A stretch of DNA of 64,000 nucleotides, taken from assembly GCA_964544305.1 (NCBI GenBank), contig CAZJAZ010000003.1:1-64000 (forward strand), in the 5' to 3' direction. This DNA is from JAFDWI01 sp964544305. GTDB lineage: Bacteria; Actinomycetota; Acidimicrobiia; Acidimicrobiales; Iamiaceae. A model generated the notes under the pieces. The model did no database searches, was not told the origin of the DNA, and worked only from the letters and a program-made list of their open reading frames with translations. This document shows, one piece after another, positions 60,993 to 64,000 of the stretch (position 1 is the stretch's first letter; each line of letters begins with the position of its first letter). Position numbers and translations under genes: made by a program.

Positions 60993-61478
60993 ATGCGAAT
61001 TGTCTCACTCGTTCTCGTTTCTGTTCTCACTATTGCTGCTACGTCGTGTGGCTCAACGCAAAAGGCTGCGTGTGGGCCAGTCGTCCACGACCAACTTGAT
61101 CCAGCGACAGGAACGCATGTCCTCCCCGGTGCGCCGACCCCATCGTTCATCGTTGACCCACCGACCTCTGGCGCTCACCAACCTGCACCGCCGGTAACCG
61201 GCGTGCAGCACAAGCCAATTGCACCGACCATCCAAGTTGGCATTCTTGAAGAAGGGCGTGTGCTGTTGCAGTACAAAGGTCTTGACGCCTCAGAGACAAA
61301 GCAACTTGAAGGCCTGGTCTCTCACCATGTGGTGGTAGCGCCAGCCGCTTCGCTCCCAAACAACGCGAAAGTGGTTGCCACCGCATGGGTAACACATCAA
61401 AGTTGTCAAGCATTTGATGTCAGCACTCTTAAGAGTTTCATTTCTGAACGCACCGGGAAAGGTCCTTCTCATTCGTAA
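60993..61478 (+). CDS. DUF3105 family lipoprotein
   Basis: 161 aa from the ATG at 60993. A signal peptide ending in the lipobox AATSC (Cys about residue 19) indicates an outer-face lipoprotein. The conserved PPTSGAHQPAP segment and VGILEEGRVLLQYKG, SHHVVVAPAASL match DUF3105, a family of secreted actinobacterial proteins of unknown role. Single gene, converging with the GGDEF-EAL gene at 61493 with 14 bases between. A longer start at 60960 would extend the signal unnaturally. Confidence 0.85.
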   Translation: MRIVSLVLVSVLTIAATSCGSTQKAACGPVVHDQLDPATGTHVLPGAPTPSFIVDPPTSGAHQPAPPVTGVQHKPIAPTIQVGILEEGRVLLQYKGLDASETKQLEGLVSHHVVVAPAASLPNNAKVVATAWVTHQSCQAFDVSTLKSFISERTGKGPSHS

Positions 61479-61492
61479 TGCCCGACTCCATC

Positions 61493-64000
61493 TCAGATTG
61501 AGAGCTGCTCAATGAGCGTTGGGACCTCATGTGCTGGCACCGCTGGCGAATAGAGAAATCCCTGGGCCCGAGCGCAGCCTAAATCCCGAAGAAGTTGTTC
61601 TTGCACGTGAGTTTCCACACCTTCGGCGACCACCTCAAGTCGAAGGGAGGCAGCCATTCCGAGAACCATCGCCACAATCGTCGCATCTTCTGCACTTGCG
61701 TCAAGACCGGCAACAAATGATTTGTCAATTTTGATGCCACGAAATGGAAAGCGCCGCAAATACGTCAGCGATGCATAGCCCGTGCCAAAGTCATCCAAGA
61801 CGAGTGAGATTCCTCCATCGAGAAGCTGGCCAAGGCTTGTGGAAGTCGTCACCGAATCAGACAACAACACGGTTTCGGTTATTTCCATGACAAGACGTTC
61901 GACCGCAATCGGAGAATCGTGTACTTGGGCCAAGAGACGTTCGACCCCACCCCGAGTGTCAAGTTGCTGCGCGGAAAGATTGACGTGGAGATCCAAGCCC
62001 GGCCAGGCTGCTGCAGCCTCAAGTGACTCTTGCAACACAAGATCGCCCAAAGCATCAATAAGACCGTTCGTCTCAGCCACAGGCACAAATACATCGGGTG
62101 GCACCGGTCCTTGCTCTGGATGATTCCAGCGGGCCAGCGCCTCAAATCCGGTGACACGGCCTGACGCAAGATCAACGATTGGTTGAAAATAGACACTCAG
62201 TTGATGTGTCTCAATTGCATTCGCCAAGTCTTGACCAAGCTGATCGCGGTCTCGAGCAAGGCGTCGAATCTGTTCCCGAAATACCTCAACTCGATCACGG
62301 CCACTTGACTTTGCTTGATACATCGCCATGTCTGCGTCCCGAAGCAGGCCGTCAGCATGATCAGTACGCGACGCCGAAACGGCAACCCCAATACTGAGAT
62401 TGACAACCTGACCACCTTGCACCGTGATGTCACGGACATTCATACGAATCTCTTCAGCACGACGCAGCGCATCGTCTTCGTCGTCGAGATCCTCGAGCAA
62501 GATCGCAAACTCATCCCCTCCAAGGCGTGCGACGGTCCCACTTGTAGGTAGGACACTCTGGATTCGCTCACCTACTCGACGAAGGAGAAAGTCTCCGGTT
62601 GCGTGACCGAGACGATCATTGATCACTTTGAAACGATCAACATCGCAATAGAGAACTGCCGTCAACGAGGTCGAACGTTCAAGAGATCGTTCGAGGCGAT
62701 CAAGAAACGTCGAACGATTTACAAGTCCAGTAAGCGCATCATGCGTCGCTTGATGCGCAAGTTCTGCCAAGTCGGTGTCGCGTTCAACCGCAATGGTCGC
62801 AAGCGATGCAGCCAGCGCTGGAAAGCCAGGCTCAACTTTTTCTGGGTCAACGGGGTCTGCGCTGGTGTCGTAAACCGCGAGGACACCAAACATCCCATCG
62901 TGTTCACGTGTGGTCAGCGGCGTCGCTTCCACCGCGTTTGCACCGAATCGTCGGGCGGTCTCACCGAGAGCGTCTTCGCTGCTTTCTGTGTCGGTAACCC
63001 AAATGCGCCGGCGTGACTGCGCCGCGTTGACCTCAGGAGAGTTCGGGGCAGCTTGGTCGGCGAACTTTCCAAGAATGTTCGCTCCTTTTGCTCCGACGGG
63101 GCGCAGCGTCCCATCAGTGCTCGTCAACCATGCAACACAATGTTGACCGGGCCACCCGCTTTCCCTGAGACGACAGACATGACTCAAGACTTCCGGCAGT
63201 GGTGCCCCCCGGGCAATCAGTTCGAAAACTCGATGTTGAATACCTCGGCGAACCTCATCGAGTTGACGGTTCGCAACCGCAAGCATCGTATGGGCTAACC
63301 CAATGAGCGGCTCAAATAACTCCGAGTCTTCATCGTTGAGTGGATCGGCAAAGACCAAGCCCATGATGCCGGTCGGGCGACGCGGTGGGCCTGTGCGAAT
63401 CCAAACCAAGGCCCGGCCACCTGAGTTTGTCATGCGATGACCGACATCGGTACTCGCGTCAACGCCAAGAGCCTGCACATCTCGCACAACAAGAATCGGG
63501 TGCTTTGCAAGTTCTCGTGCTGCCCAAGGGAAAACTCCTGCGCCTGCCCGAGAACGGCCCTCTGCCGGTATGCCGAGATGTCTCGCTCGCCACTGGCACA
63601 CAATCTCGACGTGTCCAGTTCCCCGAAAACGACGTAAGTACGCAGAATGAGCCCCAAAATGTGCGGCAACTTTTCCGACGACGTCATCCAAGACCTGATG
63701 GAGCTCGATGCCGCCCACATCGATGAGTGATTGCAAACAATCGCTCACGGTTGCTTCCAACTTGGCTCTTGCCTGTGCCGCGCGATGCGCGACATGTTCC
63801 GGGGTGAGATCTCTTGAGACCCAAATCACTTCGTTGTCGCCGCAGGGAAAGCATGAACCCATGAGATGCAACGTCCGCCCCGTCGCAAGCGTCGTGTACT
63901 CCACGTCAACACGGCCCCCACTTTCTAGCGCTTCTGAAATTGTTTCCAAAAGCAAACGAGAAGTCTCCGCGTCAACGAACTCGGTGATGCTTCGATTCTG
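61493..64000 (-). CDS. Diguanylate cyclase/phosphodiesterase with two GAF domains, 5' end outside window
   Basis: At least 835 aa seen; the frame is open at the window edge (start beyond 64000). Order: part of a PAS-like segment (residues before QARAKLEATV), GAF (about 75-240), second GAF (about 250-400), GGDEF (VARLGGDEFAILLED, intact RxGGDEF), then EAL (YFQPIVDLASGRVTGFEALARW, LDDFGTGYASL and DKSFVAG). Both c-di-GMP catalytic cores look complete, so it may make, cleave or switch. With two sensory GAF domains it may respond to a small ligand. Neighbour lipoprotein is unrelated. Link to the Tad pilus nearby is possible but untested. Confidence 0.9.
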   Translation of the reverse strand, partial: QNRSITEFVDAETSRLLLETISEALESGGRVDVEYTTLATGRTLHLMGSCFPCGDNEVIWVSRDLTPEHVAHRAAQARAKLEATVSDCLQSLIDVGGIELHQVLDDVVGKVAAHFGAHSAYLRRFRGTGHVEIVCQWRARHLGIPAEGRSRAGAGVFPWAARELAKHPILVVRDVQALGVDASTDVGHRMTNSGGRALVWIRTGPPRRPTGIMGLVFADPLNDEDSELFEPLIGLAHTMLAVANRQLDEVRRGIQHRVFELIARGAPLPEVLSHVCRLRESGWPGQHCVAWLTSTDGTLRPVGAKGANILGKFADQAAPNSPEVNAAQSRRRIWVTDTESSEDALGETARRFGANAVEATPLTTREHDGMFGVLAVYDTSADPVDPEKVEPGFPALAASLATIAVERDTDLAELAHQATHDALTGLVNRSTFLDRLERSLERSTSLTAVLYCDVDRFKVINDRLGHATGDFLLRRVGERIQSVLPTSGTVARLGGDEFAILLEDLDDEDDALRRAEEIRMNVRDITVQGGQVVNLSIGVAVSASRTDHADGLLRDADMAMYQAKSSGRDRVEVFREQIRRLARDRDQLGQDLANAIETHQLSVYFQPIVDLASGRVTGFEALARWNHPEQGPVPPDVFVPVAETNGLIDALGDLVLQESLEAAAAWPGLDLHVNLSAQQLDTRGGVERLLAQVHDSPIAVERLVMEITETVLLSDSVTTSTSLGQLLDGGISLVLDDFGTGYASLTYLRRFPFRGIKIDKSFVAGLDASAEDATIVAMVLGMAASLRLEVVAEGVETHVQEQLLRDLGCARAQGFLYSPAVPAHEVPTLIEQLSI

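Noticed and set aside
1..64000. CRISPR arrays, insertion sequences, prophage or integrase genes
   Set aside because: No direct-repeat arrays, transposases or recombinases are visible in any frame.

Overview
The window (64 kb, about 56 protein genes, 2 tRNAs, almost no non-coding DNA) looks like chromosomal sequence of an actinobacterium of the class Acidimicrobiia (Ilumatobacter-type, moderate GC). This is an inference from gene content. The blocks rapZ-gap-pgk-tpiA-secG, uvrA-uvrB-coaE-rpsA-polA-ANTAR regulator and the arabinan block around aftD match actinobacterial synteny as I remember it from Mycobacterium tuberculosis. An actinobacterial Tad/Flp pilus locus is also present. There are no insertion sequences, CRISPR arrays, rRNA genes or prophage genes. 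No stretch longer than 300 bases lacks a gene.

Region by region. (1) 1-5205, minus strand: a tightly overlapping catabolic operon (amidohydrolase, aldehyde dehydrogenase, Zn-alcohol dehydrogenase, cyclase-family hydrolase, EthD-like protein cut by the window edge) behind a perfect 10-bp palindrome (5223-5245), probably a TetR-type operator. (2) 5282-7351: zinc-ribbon membrane protein, SDR oxidoreductase, tRNA-Cys(GCA) with a strong 16-bp terminator hairpin. (3) 7389-19643: cell-envelope arabinan/polysaccharide island: AftD-like arabinosyltransferase (1495 aa), GT4, GT2 + DUF2304, GT-C-like membrane protein, acyltransferase 3, methyltransferase and an esterase. (4) 19689-27799: MBL hydrolase and a flavin monooxygenase divergent from a sterol-desaturase/TMEM175-channel pair, with a palindrome between; tRNA-Leu(GAG) with terminator; DUF4126, acyltransferase, acyl-CoA dehydrogenase. 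(5) 27815-32570: lower glycolysis (gap-pgk-tpiA), secG and rapZ; yvcK and whiA, usually between rapZ and gap, are absent. (6) 32633-42102: nucleotide excision repair genes uvrC, uvrA, uvrB, with nadA embedded. (7) 42198-53944: two Flp pilins with a hairpin between them, a NarL-type two-component system, coaE, a membrane protein, then tadC, a VWA-TadB fusion, cpaF, cpaE and cpaB. (8) 54107-60898: rpsA, methyltransferase, polA, an ArgA-like kinase-remnant/GNAT protein, an ANTAR regulator, a coiled-coil protein. (9) 60993-64000: DUF3105 lipoprotein and a GAF-GAF-GGDEF-EAL protein running off the window.

The most unusual points are the VWA-TadB fusion with a damaged MIDAS motif, the ArgA-like N-acetyltransferase locked by overlaps between polA and the ANTAR regulator, the missing yvcK/whiA, the flavin monooxygenase that lost the His of its family fingerprint, a widely spaced inverted repeat in the nadA leader, and the hairpin separating the two pilin genes. 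All functional statements come from reading motifs and remembered family knowledge; no search was run.
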